Source: Mycolicibacterium llatzerense
GTDB lineage: Bacteria > Actinomycetota > Actinomycetes > Mycobacteriales > Mycobacteriaceae
DNA length: 64,000 nt
Direction of reading: 5' to 3'
Assembly (NCBI RefSeq): GCF_000878195.1
Contig: NZ_JXST01000009.1
Coordinates: forward strand, 87,784-151,783
In this document: piece after piece, positions 19,286 to 28,031 of the stretch
How positions within the stretch are numbered: the stretch's first letter is position 1
How the letters are laid out: every line of letters starts with the position of its first letter
The notes under the pieces: model-generated
What the model saw: only the letters and a program-made list of their open reading frames with translations
Database searches by the model: none
What the model was told of the DNA's origin: nothing
Translations under genes and position numbers: made by a program

Positions 19286-20194
19286 CTACTGGGGTGGAGC
19301 GTCCGGTGCCGGCGACGGTGCGGCCTGCTCCGGCCCCGGGAGCCATGGCGCGCTCGCCGGCATGTGGGCCGGCGCCGCGGCGGTCTGCGGAGTCGAGGCC
19401 GGTGCGGGCTGACCGCGACCCGCCTGGTCGGCGGCCTGCACCGTCGTTGATGACCACGGCGCGGGTCCGGCCAGCGCGTCGGCCGCCCACCCGGCCTGCA
19501 GCTGGCTCATCGCGAAGTTGACGCCCTGTGTGACCAATCCGCTGTCGATGTAACTGTTGTGGGCATCGAAGCTCGACCCGTGCGCGTCACACACCAGGTC
19601 GTTGGAAACACACAGATCGGTGGTCTTGGGCTGATACACCGGGCCGACCGTGACCGTGGGGGAGCCGATGGCTCGCATGAAACGTGGGGACGGCTTACCG
19701 AACAGGGCAACGGCCGCAACGTGATCCGCGACGTCCGGCGGCATGGGGGCCGGCACATCGGTGGCGGCGATCCCCTCGGGGATGGTGCCCGCGGTGACGA
19801 AGCCCGCAACGGCGGCGCCCTGCGAGAACCCGCCGAGGACCATCTTGGTCCGCGGGCAGGCCGCAGCGGTGGTCACCAGCTGCCTGCGGGCGTCGCGAAT
19901 TCCGTCGACGGCGGTGGGGAAGTCGGTGGTAGCGGGATAGTCGACCGCATACACGTCAAGGGTTTTCGGGCTGATTGCGGTGCGAAGCCCATTGATGAAT
20001 GCCGTCCCGACCCCGCCCGGTCCGGGCGCTTCATCGGTTCCTCGGGCGAAGATGACCTGGGCGTCTGGACAGTCTGCCGCGTGTGCTGTCGGCAATGGTG
20101 CGGCGGACAGCAATCCTGGCGGTACCACCAGGATTGCGGCTGTCGCAGCGGTCGTCAGGCTTCTGATTCGGCTTCTGCTTTTGCTTGGCCTCAC
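19286..20194 (-). CDS. Cutinase-family secreted esterase (Culp-type)
   Basis: 302 residues from GTG 20194. Signal peptide ends at T-A-H-A near residue 40. The mature protein has the cutinase core: A-R-G-T-D-E near the first strand, nucleophile elbow G-G-F-S-Q-G-A-A, and the D-x-V-C plus H-x-x-Y catalytic Asp/His region (L-V-C-D-A-H-G, then D-A-H-N-S-Y). Four conserved Cys residues match family disulfides. Mycobacterial Culp proteins are extracellular lipid esterases or phospholipases. A Pro/Ala-rich tail of about 70 residues follows the catalytic domain. Confidence 0.9.
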   Translation of the reverse strand: MRPSKSRSRIRSLTTAATAAILVVPPGLLSAAPLPTAHAADCPDAQVIFARGTDEAPGPGGVGTAFINGLRTAISPKTLDVYAVDYPATTDFPTAVDGIRDARRQLVTTAAACPRTKMVLGGFSQGAAVAGFVTAGTIPEGIAATDVPAPMPPDVADHVAAVALFGKPSPRFMRAIGSPTVTVGPVYQPKTTDLCVSNDLVCDAHGSSFDAHNSYIDSGLVTQGVNFAMSQLQAGWAADALAGPAPWSSTTVQAADQAGRGQPAPASTPQTAAAPAHMPASAPWLPGPEQAAPSPAPDAPPQ

Positions 20195-20297
20195 GGGTCC
20201 ATGCTGACACGTCGGCGGGTCTTCTGCGCGCCTACGCGGGCCGTGTCGGGATTGATTATTTGCTGGTAGGGCTGGATTGCCGGGCCGCGGCTTGACG

Positions 20298-20945
20298 ATG
20301 CGGCACCGGTACGCCATGCTGTTGAACATGTTCACTGAACACGTTCAGTCGCGTGCTGCGGCGAGAGACGAGACCCGGGCGAAGGTGTTGGCGTCCGCCG
20401 AACGGCTGTTCCGTGGACAGGGTTTCGCTGCGACGACGGTTCGCCAGATCGCGACCGACGCGGGTGTCAGCACAGGCACCGTGATGGGCGTCGGAGACAA
20501 GGACGGTTTGCTCATCGAGGTCTTCGACGAGTGGATCGCCGCCGTCCACCGCGACCGTCAGGCCGGCGATGAATCGCCAGACCCGTTGACCCCGGACGCG
20601 ACGGTCGATGCCGTAATCGGGCTGCTCGCACCGTTTCTGCGGTACTTCGCCGAGGACCCCGCGTTGTCCCGGCAGTACTCCTCGATCATCGTTCGCGGCA
20701 GCCATGAATCGGCGATCTTCCGCGACCTCGCCGTCGCCTTGGTCACCGAACTGGAGTCGGTCCTGGCGCGCGCCGGGCTCTCAAAGGCCGCCGCGCCGCG
20801 CGCCGCCCGGGTCGTCTACTTCGCCTATCTCGGCATCGTCATGACCGGCGGGAATCAAGTGTCCGGCGGTGCGTCGGTACCTGACCAACTACGCGACGTC
20901 GTCCGTTGCGTCATTCACGATTCAACACAAGGAGATGAGCAGTGA
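20298..20945 (+). CDS. TetR-family transcriptional regulator
   Basis: About 215 residues. N-terminal helix-turn-helix T-T-V-R-Q-I-A-T-D-A-G-V-S-T-G-T-V is typical TetR; the rest is an all-helical ligand domain. The start is uncertain: ATG 20298, 20316 or 20328, because two palindromic operator-like repeats cover 20323-20347. It overlaps the next gene by 4 bases (GTGA 20942-20945), so it is co-transcribed with the DoxX-like protein, a common pairing for an autoregulated repressor and its target. Confidence 0.85.
   Translation: MRHRYAMLLNMFTEHVQSRAAARDETRAKVLASAERLFRGQGFAATTVRQIATDAGVSTGTVMGVGDKDGLLIEVFDEWIAAVHRDRQAGDESPDPLTPDATVDAVIGLLAPFLRYFAEDPALSRQYSSIIVRGSHESAIFRDLAVALVTELESVLARAGLSKAAAPRAARVVYFAYLGIVMTGGNQVSGGASVPDQLRDVVRCVIHDSTQGDEQ
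20323..20347. promoter_or_regulatory. Tandem palindromic operators at the tetR start
   Basis: TGAACATGTTCA (20323-20334), a perfect 12-bp palindrome, is followed after one base by TGAACACGTTCA (20336-20347), the same with one changed base. Centres are 13 bp apart. Two adjacent palindromes at the start of a TetR gene fit an autoregulatory operator. Binding would block initiation of tetR-doxX; the true start may be 20328 or later. Confidence 0.55.
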
Positions 20946-21301
20946 CTGGTATTCCGCACTATTGGTGGCCCACCGCATTGTTGGCGGCGGTGCTCTTCGG
21001 TGACGCGTTGATGTCGATCCGTCCGCCGCAGTTCATCCGCGGATGTCTTGAGGGAGTGAAACTTCCGCAGGACTGGTGGTGGGTGTTGATCGTCGTCAAG
21101 CTGCTGGCCGTAGCTGGCCTGGTGGCCGGGCTGAAGTATCCCGGCATCGGGGTGGCGGCCAACGTCGGGGTGATCGTCTACTTCGTGTGCGCGGCCTACG
21201 CGCACTACCGTGCCGATTTCCTCAAGCAGGAATTCTGGCTCAATTGCCTTGGCATGCTGGGGCTGTCGGTCGGTGTCTTCGTCCTGTCGTACGTGGTGTG
21301 A
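20942..21301 (+). CDS. DoxX-like small membrane protein
   Basis: 119 residues with four predicted transmembrane helices and the DoxX-like pattern K-L-P-Q-D-W-W-W-V-L-I-V-V-K-L-L-A. GTG 20942 has AAGGAGATG upstream and overlaps the tetR stop. DoxX family proteins are linked to redox and thiol stress in mycobacteria, but the function of this subgroup is unknown. Probably controlled by the co-transcribed TetR protein. Confidence 0.75.
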   Translation: MTGIPHYWWPTALLAAVLFGDALMSIRPPQFIRGCLEGVKLPQDWWWVLIVVKLLAVAGLVAGLKYPGIGVAANVGVIVYFVCAAYAHYRADFLKQEFWLNCLGMLGLSVGVFVLSYVV

Positions 21302-21305
21302 CTCG

Positions 21306-22040
21306 CTACCTCAGCATCATGACCGTGAACGCCACGACGCTGACCACCACGATGCAGGCGCGTAAGGCATTGGGCGGCAGGCGCCGTCCGATCTTTGCCC
21401 CGATGTAGCCACCGATCGTGGAGCCGACGGCCAGCAGCAGCGCCGGTAGCCAGGCCACCTGGCCGACGACGATGAAGATGATGGCCGCGACCGAATTGAC
21501 CAGTCCCACAGAGATGTTCTTGACGCCGTTGAGCCGCTGCAGGTCTTCCGACACGAACAGTCCGAACAGGGCCATCATGATGATGCCTTGCGCCGCACCG
21601 AAATAGCCGCCGTACACCGCGCACCCGAAGATGCCCAGGTACAGCGGCACAGCATGGTCGGTAGTCCGTTCGGTGCCGCGTCGCGCGTCGAGCGCGCGGC
21701 GCAACAGGGGCTGCACCAGCACGAGCACGCCGGCCAACAGGATCAGCCACGGCACCACCGCGGTGAACGCGCCCGGTGGAAGTTTGAGCAGCAGCACCGC
21801 GCCGACAATCGCTCCGACCAGCGATACCGCACCGAGCCGGACGATGCGGGCGCCCTGGCCGCCGAGCTCATGCCGGTAGCCGTAGGCGCCGGTGAAGTTG
21901 CCGGGTACCAGCCCGACGGAGTTGGACATGTTGGCCACCAGCGGCGGGTAGCCGACGGCCATCAGCACGGGGAAGGTGATGAGGCTGCCGGATCCGACGA
22001 CCGCGTTGATCACTCCCGCGGCGACGCCGGCCAGCAGCAC
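21306..22040 (-). CDS. TauE/SafE-family sulfite exporter-like membrane protein
   Basis: 244 residues, about eight transmembrane helices. N-terminal G-x-x-A-G-x-I-N-A-V-V-G-S-G-S-L-I-T-F-P is the TauE/SafE signature, and the second repeat has a matching G-A-x-x-G-x-x-I-G-x-K-I-G-R. Members move sulfite, sulfoacetate or other organic anions across the membrane. Starts at GTG 22040; an in-frame TAA lies shortly upstream, so little extension is possible unless CTG is used. Ends 4 bases from the convergent DoxX gene. Confidence 0.85.
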   Translation of the reverse strand: MLLAGVAAGVINAVVGSGSLITFPVLMAVGYPPLVANMSNSVGLVPGNFTGAYGYRHELGGQGARIVRLGAVSLVGAIVGAVLLLKLPPGAFTAVVPWLILLAGVLVLVQPLLRRALDARRGTERTTDHAVPLYLGIFGCAVYGGYFGAAQGIIMMALFGLFVSEDLQRLNGVKNISVGLVNSVAAIIFIVVGQVAWLPALLLAVGSTIGGYIGAKIGRRLPPNALRACIVVVSVVAFTVMMLR

Positions 22041-22102
22041 CGCGGTGATCGCGAGGGCGGTCAGGGGTGCGTCTTACTGTGCGGTCTCACGCACTGAATT
22101 CT

Positions 22103-22762
22103 TCACTGGGCCGGCGCGGCCGTCGCACCGGCCTGGAAGAACTGCTCGATATCGGCGGTGCTCAGCCTCGCGACGCCGATCAGCGCCAGGTCGGCCAGTC
22201 GCTCGGGCGTCACCTGGGAGGTGGCGTCGGTGACCAGCGCCGCGCGGTAGTCGCGCTCGGAGGCGTCGAACAGGGTGGCGCGCGGACAGTTCGGCAGATT
22301 GCAGCCCGCCACCACGATGGTGTTCACCCCGAGGTCGCGGAGATGCTCATCGAGTGAGGTGCGGTAGAAGGCCGACCACCGCGGTTTGAACATGACGACC
22401 TCGCCCGCCGCGACGTATTGGATACCGCCGGCCAGCAGCGAGTCGTAGTCCAACGGGTGGGCCAGCAGTTCGGTGGGCACGGCAGCGCCGTCGGTGTGCG
22501 GTGCGGCGATCTGCCGGCCGGACTCGATCATTGCCCGACGCGGCGGGTCGGCGTCGCTGCCGCCGGGGACGTACAGCCGCACGATGTGCACGATCGGTCG
22601 GCGCGCCGCGCGGAACGCCTCGAGCAGTCGCGCCATCGCGGGCAGGTGTTCGGCGGTGCCGTCGACCTGCGACGGCCCCGAGACGAAATCGTTCTGCACG
22701 TCGATCAGCACCAGGGCGCTGCGTGCCAGGTCAGGGGAGGTGTAGTCGTGGCCGGCAGACAC
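22103..22762 (-). CDS. Isochorismatase-family cysteine hydrolase
   Basis: About 219 residues from GTG 22762 (GGAAAG upstream; the frame is open further but without family sequence). Catalytic triad of the nicotinamidase/isochorismatase fold: Asp in L-I-D-V-Q-N-D-F, Lys in F-K-P-R-W-S-A-F, and Cys in V-A-G-C-N-L-P-N-C. The cis-peptide preceding Cys is also expected. Substrate unknown. Diverges from an aldehyde dehydrogenase gene. Confidence 0.88.
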   Translation of the reverse strand: MSAGHDYTSPDLARSALVLIDVQNDFVSGPSQVDGTAEHLPAMARLLEAFRAARRPIVHIVRLYVPGGSDADPPRRAMIESGRQIAAPHTDGAAVPTELLAHPLDYDSLLAGGIQYVAAGEVVMFKPRWSAFYRTSLDEHLRDLGVNTIVVAGCNLPNCPRATLFDASERDYRAALVTDATSQVTPERLADLALIGVARLSTADIEQFFQAGATAAPAQ

Positions 22763-22896
22763 GTTCCCGATCTTTCCAGACAAACCGCCGTCGTGAGCCA
22801 CTCTTGACGACCCGCCGACGGCAATGCTAAGCAACTGCACAGCATTTGTTGCGCGCTCACCCCGGGGCGCGCGTCGCTGACGATGAGAGGCACGCG

Positions 22897-24351
22897 ATGA
22901 CGCTGCAGTCGGTCTTGGAGGACATCCAGAAGCGCCCAGGCACGGGTGATCTCATCCCGATCATCGATCCGGTGAGCGAAGAGCAGATCGGCGAATTCAC
23001 CGATTGCGGCCCTGAGTTCGTCGACGAGGCGGTCGCCCGCGCCAAGTCGTCCTTCGAGGCCGGCGTCTGGTCCGGCATGCCCGGCCGCGAGCGGGCCAAG
23101 ATCCTGTGGCGCATCGCCGACCTGATCGACGAGCACGCCGCCGACTTCGCGGCGATCGACTCGGCCAACACAGGCATGATGAAGAGGCAGTCCGAGCTGG
23201 TGGTCCCGACCTGCGCCGAGTTCTTCCGCTATTACGCCGGCTGGTGTTCCAAGATCAACGGCACCGCCTATGACATCCGCACCAGCGGCATCGCCTCCGA
23301 CGCCTATGTCGACCAGCACGGCTACACGCTGCGCGAGCCCTACGGCGTCGTCGGCCTGATCTTCCCGTGGAACGGCCCGATCTTCAACGCCTGCGCCAAG
23401 ATCGCCCCTGCCCTGGCCGCAGGCTGCAGCAGCCTGGTGAAACCCGCTGAGGAGACGCCTCTTTCGGCCCTGCTGCTGGACCGGCTGATCCACGAAGCCG
23501 GCGTTCCCGAGGGCGTCATCAACCTGATCACCGGGTACGGCCACACCGCGGGCGCCGCCATCACCGCGCATCCCGACGTCGAGAAGGTCGCCTTCACGGG
23601 GTCGACCGAAGTCGGCAAGGAGATCGTCAAGGCGTCGGCGGGCAACCTGAAGAAGGTCATGCTGGAACTCGGCGGCAAGTCGCCGGTGCTGATCTTCGAC
23701 GACGCCGACCTGGACAAGGCCATCTTCGGTGCGGCCATGGGAATTTTCATTCACTCCGGGCAGGGATGTGTCTGCGGCTCAAGGATTTTCGTGCAGCGCG
23801 GCGTCTACGAGCAGGTGGTCGAGGGCATCGCGGGTGTCGCCAACTTCATGAAGTACGGCGGGCCGGAGGAAGAGGGTGTGATGAGCGGCCCGCTGATCAG
23901 TGCCAAGCAATTGGGCCGGGTCTTGAGCTTCATCGACGAAGGCCGCAGCGACGGTGTCGAGATCGTCGCCGGTGGCTACCGACTGGATCGCAAGGGCTAC
24001 TTCGTGCACCCGACGGTGCTGACCAACGTCGATCCCGGAATGCGCCTGTACCAGCAGGAGATCTTCGGGCCGGTGGTGAGCATCCTGCCGTTCGACACCG
24101 AAGACGAGGCCGTCGCGATGGCCAACGACACCAGCTACGGCCTCGCGGCCACCGCGTGGACCACCAACGTCAGCCGGGCGCACCGCATCGTCAAGCGGCT
24201 GCAGGCCGGCAGCGTTCAGGTCAACTGCCAGTTGGTCTTTGACCACGACCTGCCCTTCGGTGGATACAAGCAGTCCGGCTGGGGCCAGGAGTTCGGTCGC
24301 GAAGGGCTCGATGCCTACCTGAAGAACAAGAGCATCATCGTCCAGCTCTAA
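22897..24351 (+). CDS. Aldehyde dehydrogenase family protein, NAD(P)-dependent
   Basis: 484 residues from ATG 22897 (GAGAGG upstream). Contains P-W-N-G-P, cofactor loop F-T-G-S-T-E-V-G-K, catalytic Glu in L-E-L-G-G-K-S-P and catalytic Cys in G-Q-G-C-V-C-G-S-R, plus E-I-F-G-P-V-V. Oxidises an aldehyde to the acid. Closest overall to betaine/aromatic aldehyde-type enzymes; substrate not assignable. Followed by an acyl-CoA dehydrogenase after a strong palindrome. Confidence 0.93.
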   Translation: MTLQSVLEDIQKRPGTGDLIPIIDPVSEEQIGEFTDCGPEFVDEAVARAKSSFEAGVWSGMPGRERAKILWRIADLIDEHAADFAAIDSANTGMMKRQSELVVPTCAEFFRYYAGWCSKINGTAYDIRTSGIASDAYVDQHGYTLREPYGVVGLIFPWNGPIFNACAKIAPALAAGCSSLVKPAEETPLSALLLDRLIHEAGVPEGVINLITGYGHTAGAAITAHPDVEKVAFTGSTEVGKEIVKASAGNLKKVMLELGGKSPVLIFDDADLDKAIFGAAMGIFIHSGQGCVCGSRIFVQRGVYEQVVEGIAGVANFMKYGGPEEEGVMSGPLISAKQLGRVLSFIDEGRSDGVEIVAGGYRLDRKGYFVHPTVLTNVDPGMRLYQQEIFGPVVSILPFDTEDEAVAMANDTSYGLAATAWTTNVSRAHRIVKRLQAGSVQVNCQLVFDHDLPFGGYKQSGWGQEFGREGLDAYLKNKSIIVQL

Positions 24352-24368
24352 TCACCCGCGGGCATCAT

Positions 24369-24398
24369 GTGACGGAGGTCACGTCTCGGTGTGACCTC
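24369..24398. terminator. Inverted repeat downstream of the aldehyde dehydrogenase
   Basis: GAGGTCAC (24375-24382) and GTGACCTC (24391-24398) form a perfect 8-bp stem with an 8-base loop; GTGAC (24369-24373) offers an alternative short pairing with GTCAC (24378-24382). It lies 17 bases after the aldehyde dehydrogenase stop and may act as a terminator without a T-tract or as an operator. Confidence 0.4.
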
Positions 24399-24410
24399 GC
24401 ACCCTTCGGC

Positions 24411-24447
24411 TACGCAACCGTAGGTTCACAGAACCTACGGTTGCGTA
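24411..24447. promoter_or_regulatory. Perfect 17-bp inverted repeat upstream of fadE5-like gene (operator)
   Basis: Left arm TACGCAACCGTAGGTTC (24411-24427), loop ACA, right arm 24431-24447 its exact reverse complement. Each arm also holds an internal TACG-N4-CGTA palindrome, so the site looks like two dyads. It lies 29 bases before the GTG of the acyl-CoA dehydrogenase and is likely a repressor-binding site for lipid catabolism; a hairpin terminator is the alternative. Confidence 0.6.
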
Positions 24448-24475
24448 CCTTTCCGTCGCCGCCAATCCTTTGTAT

Positions 24476-26305
24476 GTGAGCCACTACATCGCCAACCTGC
24501 GCGATATCGAATTCAATCTGTTCGAAGTGCTGCCGCTCGGTGCGGCCCTGGACGCGGGCGGCTACGGCGACCTCGATGCGGACACCGCCCGTTCGATGCT
24601 CGACGAGGTCTCGCGACTCGCGGAAGGCGTTGTCGCAGAGTCGTTTGTCGACGCCGACCGCAACCCGCCGGTGTTCCTGCCCGACGAGCACCGGATCACG
24701 GTGTCAGACGAGCTTGCCAAGACCGTCCGGGTGGTCAAGGAGGCGGAGTGGTGGCGCCTCGGCCTCGACGAGCGAGCCGGCGGTACGGCTGCGCCGGCGG
24801 CGCTGGTGTGGGCGATCCAGGAGATGCTCATCTCGGCCAACCCGTCGGCGACCTTTCTGTACGGACTCGGGCCGGCGATGGCCCACACGCTGGCCGAGGT
24901 CGGTACCGAAGAGCAGCAGCACTGGGCGCAGTTGGCGATGGACAAGGGCTGGGCGGGCACCATGGTGCTGACCGAGCCGGATGCCGGATCCGACGTCGGC
25001 GCGGGACGGGCGAAGGCGATCGCTCAGGAGGACGGCACCTGGCACATCGAGGGCGTCAAGCGCTTCATCTCCGGCGGCGACGTCGGTGACACCGCCGAGA
25101 ACGTCTTCCACCTGGTGCTGGCCCGCCCCGAAGGGGCAGGCCCGGGAACCAAGGGACTGAGCCTGTTCTTCGTGCCCAACTTCCTGTTCGACCCCGAGAC
25201 GCTTGAACTCGGCGAGCGCAACGGCGTGTACGTCACCGGCCTGGAACACAAGATGGGCATCAAGTCCTCACCCACCTGTGAGCTGACGTTCGGCGCCCAT
25301 GGGAAGCCCGCAATCGGGTATCTGGTGGGCGGGGTGCACAACGGCATCGCGCAGATGTTCAAGGTCATCGAGAACGCGCGAATGACGGTCGGGGTCAAGG
25401 CTGCCGGCACGTTGTCCACCGGCTACCTCAACGCGCTGGCCTACGCCAAGGAACGCATTCAGGGCGCCGACCTCACCCACATGGCCGACAAGACCGCGCC
25501 GCGCGTCGCGATCATCGAACACCCCGACGTTCGGCGCAGCCTGATGACACAGAAGGCGTACGCCGAAGGGCTGCGCTCGGTCTACCTGTACACCGCCGCC
25601 TATCAGAATTCTGATGTCGCGCAACTCGTTTCGGGGGCCGACGCCGATCTGGCGCACCGGGTGAACGACCTGCTGCTGCCCATCGTGAAAGGCGTCGGCT
25701 CCGAACGCGCCTACGAGATGCTCTCCGAATCACTGCAGACCCTCGGTGGGTCCGGCTTCTTGCAGGACTATCCGATCGAGCAGTACATCCGCGACGCACG
25801 CATCGACGCGCTGTACGAGGGCACCACGGCCATCCAGTCGCTGGACTTCTTCTTCCGCAAGATCATCCGGGATCAAGGCTCGGCCCTGGCTCACGTGTCG
25901 AGCCAGATCACCGCCACCATCGACGCTGCCGGGCCGGACCTCAAGGCTGAAACCGACAGGCTGGCAACGGCTCTGGCGGATGTGCAGGCGATGGCCGCCG
26001 CGTTGACCGGTTACCTCATGGCCGCCCAAGGCGACCCTGAGCAGCTGTACAAGGTGGGCCTTGGCTCGGTGCGTTTCCTGCTCGCGGTCGGCGACCTGAT
26101 GATCGGTTGGCGGTTGATCCTCGCCGCGCAGATCGCCCAGGCGGCGCTCGCCGGCGCCACCGAACGCGACCACGCGTTCTACACCGGCAAGGTGGCGGTG
26201 GCGAAGTTCTTCGCCAAGAACATGCTGCCGCTGCTGTCCTCGGTGCGTGAGGTGATCGAGACGCTGGACACCGACGTCATGGAAGTGGAGAACGCCGCCT
26301 TCTAG
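24476..26305 (+). CDS. Acyl-CoA dehydrogenase, FadE5-like
   Basis: 609 residues from GTG 24476, close to the 611 of FadE5, and sharing its opening M-S-H-Y-x-x-N-x-R-D-x-x-F-N-L-F-E-V. FAD/acyl-CoA motifs: [10 protein letters not shown], then [12 protein letters not shown] and Y-E-G-T-T-A-I-Q with the catalytic Glu; a C-terminal extension typical of this class follows. FadE5 oxidises acyl-CoAs over a broad chain-length range in beta-oxidation. TTG 24470 is a possible earlier start. Confidence 0.9.
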   Translation: MSHYIANLRDIEFNLFEVLPLGAALDAGGYGDLDADTARSMLDEVSRLAEGVVAESFVDADRNPPVFLPDEHRITVSDELAKTVRVVKEAEWWRLGLDERAGGTAAPAALVWAIQEMLISANPSATFLYGLGPAMAHTLAEVGTEEQQHWAQLAMDKGWAGTMVLTEPDAGSDVGAGRAKAIAQEDGTWHIEGVKRFISGGDVGDTAENVFHLVLARPEGAGPGTKGLSLFFVPNFLFDPETLELGERNGVYVTGLEHKMGIKSSPTCELTFGAHGKPAIGYLVGGVHNGIAQMFKVIENARMTVGVKAAGTLSTGYLNALAYAKERIQGADLTHMADKTAPRVAIIEHPDVRRSLMTQKAYAEGLRSVYLYTAAYQNSDVAQLVSGADADLAHRVNDLLLPIVKGVGSERAYEMLSESLQTLGGSGFLQDYPIEQYIRDARIDALYEGTTAIQSLDFFFRKIIRDQGSALAHVSSQITATIDAAGPDLKAETDRLATALADVQAMAAALTGYLMAAQGDPEQLYKVGLGSVRFLLAVGDLMIGWRLILAAQIAQAALAGATERDHAFYTGKVAVAKFFAKNMLPLLSSVREVIETLDTDVMEVENAAF

Positions 26306-26417
26306 CCGGGCTTCCTGTCCCGTCGATCAGATCACAGTTCCGGCCCTGAATTGCTGTGGATAGGCCGCTTCCGTGGAAAATGGTCGCAGACCCACGACAG
26401 GACGAGGAGAGTGCGAC

Positions 26418-28031
26418 GTGCGACGCGACACCCTGGCGTGGCTCGGTGCCCGCGCACTGACCCGCCGCTTGGGTTTGCCGCGCGCCAAGAGCTTCCGGGT
26501 GGAGCGCTCGCTTCCGGTACCCATGCGCGACGGCGCCGTCCTGTTGGCCGATCACTACGCGCCGCGGGTCCGCAAGCCGGCCGGCACGTTGCTGATGCGG
26601 GGTCCGTACGGTCGTGACGGGCTGCCCAACCGGGTGTTCGCGGGGTTGTACGCGGGGCAGGGCTTCCATGTCGTGCTGCAGAGCACGCGCGGGACCTTCG
26701 GGTCCGACGGTGCGTTCGAGCCCGGTCGACACGAGGTCGACGACGGTGCCGACACAGTCCAGTGGCTGCGTGAACAACCTTGGTATGCAGGAGAATTCGC
26801 CACCGTCGGTGCGTCCTACCTCGGCTTCACCCAACTGGCGCTGCTCGTCGACCAACCTGCTGACCTGACCACCTCGGTGATCACCATGGCGCCGCACGAT
26901 TTCGGTCATTCAGTTTGGAGCACAGGATCATTCGCCCTCGGCGACTTCCTGGGTTGGAGCTATCAGGTGGCCTGGCAGCACCGTGGCGGCTGGATCCGTC
27001 AGATCCTCCGCGGCATGGCCACGCCCCGAACCCTCAAGCCGGTCGTGGAGACCCTGCCGCTCGATCCGGCGGCAGCTGAACTGCTGGGTGGCCGTACGCC
27101 GTGGTTCAACGCATGGCTCGAACAGCCCGATCCGTCATCGCCGTACTGGGCGGAGAACGGTGTCGCGGCAGCGCTCGACAATCTGCGCGGCCCAGTGCTG
27201 CTGATCACCGGGTGGCAGGACGTATTCGTGGACCAGACCCTGGAGCAGTACCGGCGGCTACGGGCCCGTGGCGTCGAGGTGGCGCTGACCGTGGGGCCGT
27301 GGACCCACGGGTCCGGCGGCACCGAAGCCATCAAAGAATCCGTTTTGTGGTTGGACGGATCACGCCGCGCCGCGGCCCCGGTGCGGATCTGCGTTGCCGG
27401 CGGTGACTGGCTCGACATGCAGGAGTGGCCGCCGCCGGCCGCCGAACGGGTGTGGCACCTGCACCCTGGTGGCGCCCTCGCAGACACTGCGCCGGACACT
27501 GGGGCGTCGTCCACGTTTGTCTACGACCCGGCCGACCCGACGCCGAGTATCGGTGGGCGCCTTCTGGTTTCCGGCAAGTCCGGCTACATCGACGACACCG
27601 AGCTGGCCGAGCGATCCGATGTGCTGTCCTTCACCAGCCCCGTGCTCGCGGCTGACCTCGACGTCATCGGAACGCCGTACATCGATCTGGACCATCGCAC
27701 CGACAACCCGCACGCCGACGTGTTCGTGCGGATCAGTGACGTTGCTCCCGATGGGCATTCGACCAACGTCACGGACGGATACCTGCGGCTCACCGCGGCC
27801 GACGCCCCCGAGGCATTGCTCCGCCTGGAACTCGACGCGACCGCATACCGATTCGCGGCAGGCCACCGGATCCGCCTGCTGATCGCCGGTGGCTGTTTCC
27901 CGCGGTACGCACGCAATCTGGGCACCGGTGATCCGCTGGCGACGGCGACCCGGATGGTGCCCTCGCTGCACACCGTCGCGCACGGCGACGGCGGGCAGTC
28001 CCGGTTGGTGCTGCCGGTCAGCGGACCCTGA
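26418..28031 (+). CDS. CocE/NonD-family hydrolase (S15 X-Pro dipeptidyl-peptidase-like)
   Basis: 537 residues from GTG 26418 (GAGGAGAG upstream). Alpha/beta-hydrolase core with oxyanion segment R-G-P-Y-G-R, nucleophile elbow G-A-S-Y-L-G, acid G-W-Q-D-V-F and catalytic His in G-P-W-T-H-G, followed by the C-terminal jelly-roll domain of cocaine esterase-type enzymes. Hydrolyses esters or amides; substrate unknown. Its 3' end overlaps the convergent quinone-reductase gene by 14 bases. Confidence 0.9.
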   Translation: MRRDTLAWLGARALTRRLGLPRAKSFRVERSLPVPMRDGAVLLADHYAPRVRKPAGTLLMRGPYGRDGLPNRVFAGLYAGQGFHVVLQSTRGTFGSDGAFEPGRHEVDDGADTVQWLREQPWYAGEFATVGASYLGFTQLALLVDQPADLTTSVITMAPHDFGHSVWSTGSFALGDFLGWSYQVAWQHRGGWIRQILRGMATPRTLKPVVETLPLDPAAAELLGGRTPWFNAWLEQPDPSSPYWAENGVAAALDNLRGPVLLITGWQDVFVDQTLEQYRRLRARGVEVALTVGPWTHGSGGTEAIKESVLWLDGSRRAAAPVRICVAGGDWLDMQEWPPPAAERVWHLHPGGALADTAPDTGASSTFVYDPADPTPSIGGRLLVSGKSGYIDDTELAERSDVLSFTSPVLAADLDVIGTPYIDLDHRTDNPHADVFVRISDVAPDGHSTNVTDGYLRLTAADAPEALLRLELDATAYRFAAGHRIRLLIAGGCFPRYARNLGTGDPLATATRMVPSLHTVAHGDGGQSRLVLPVSGP

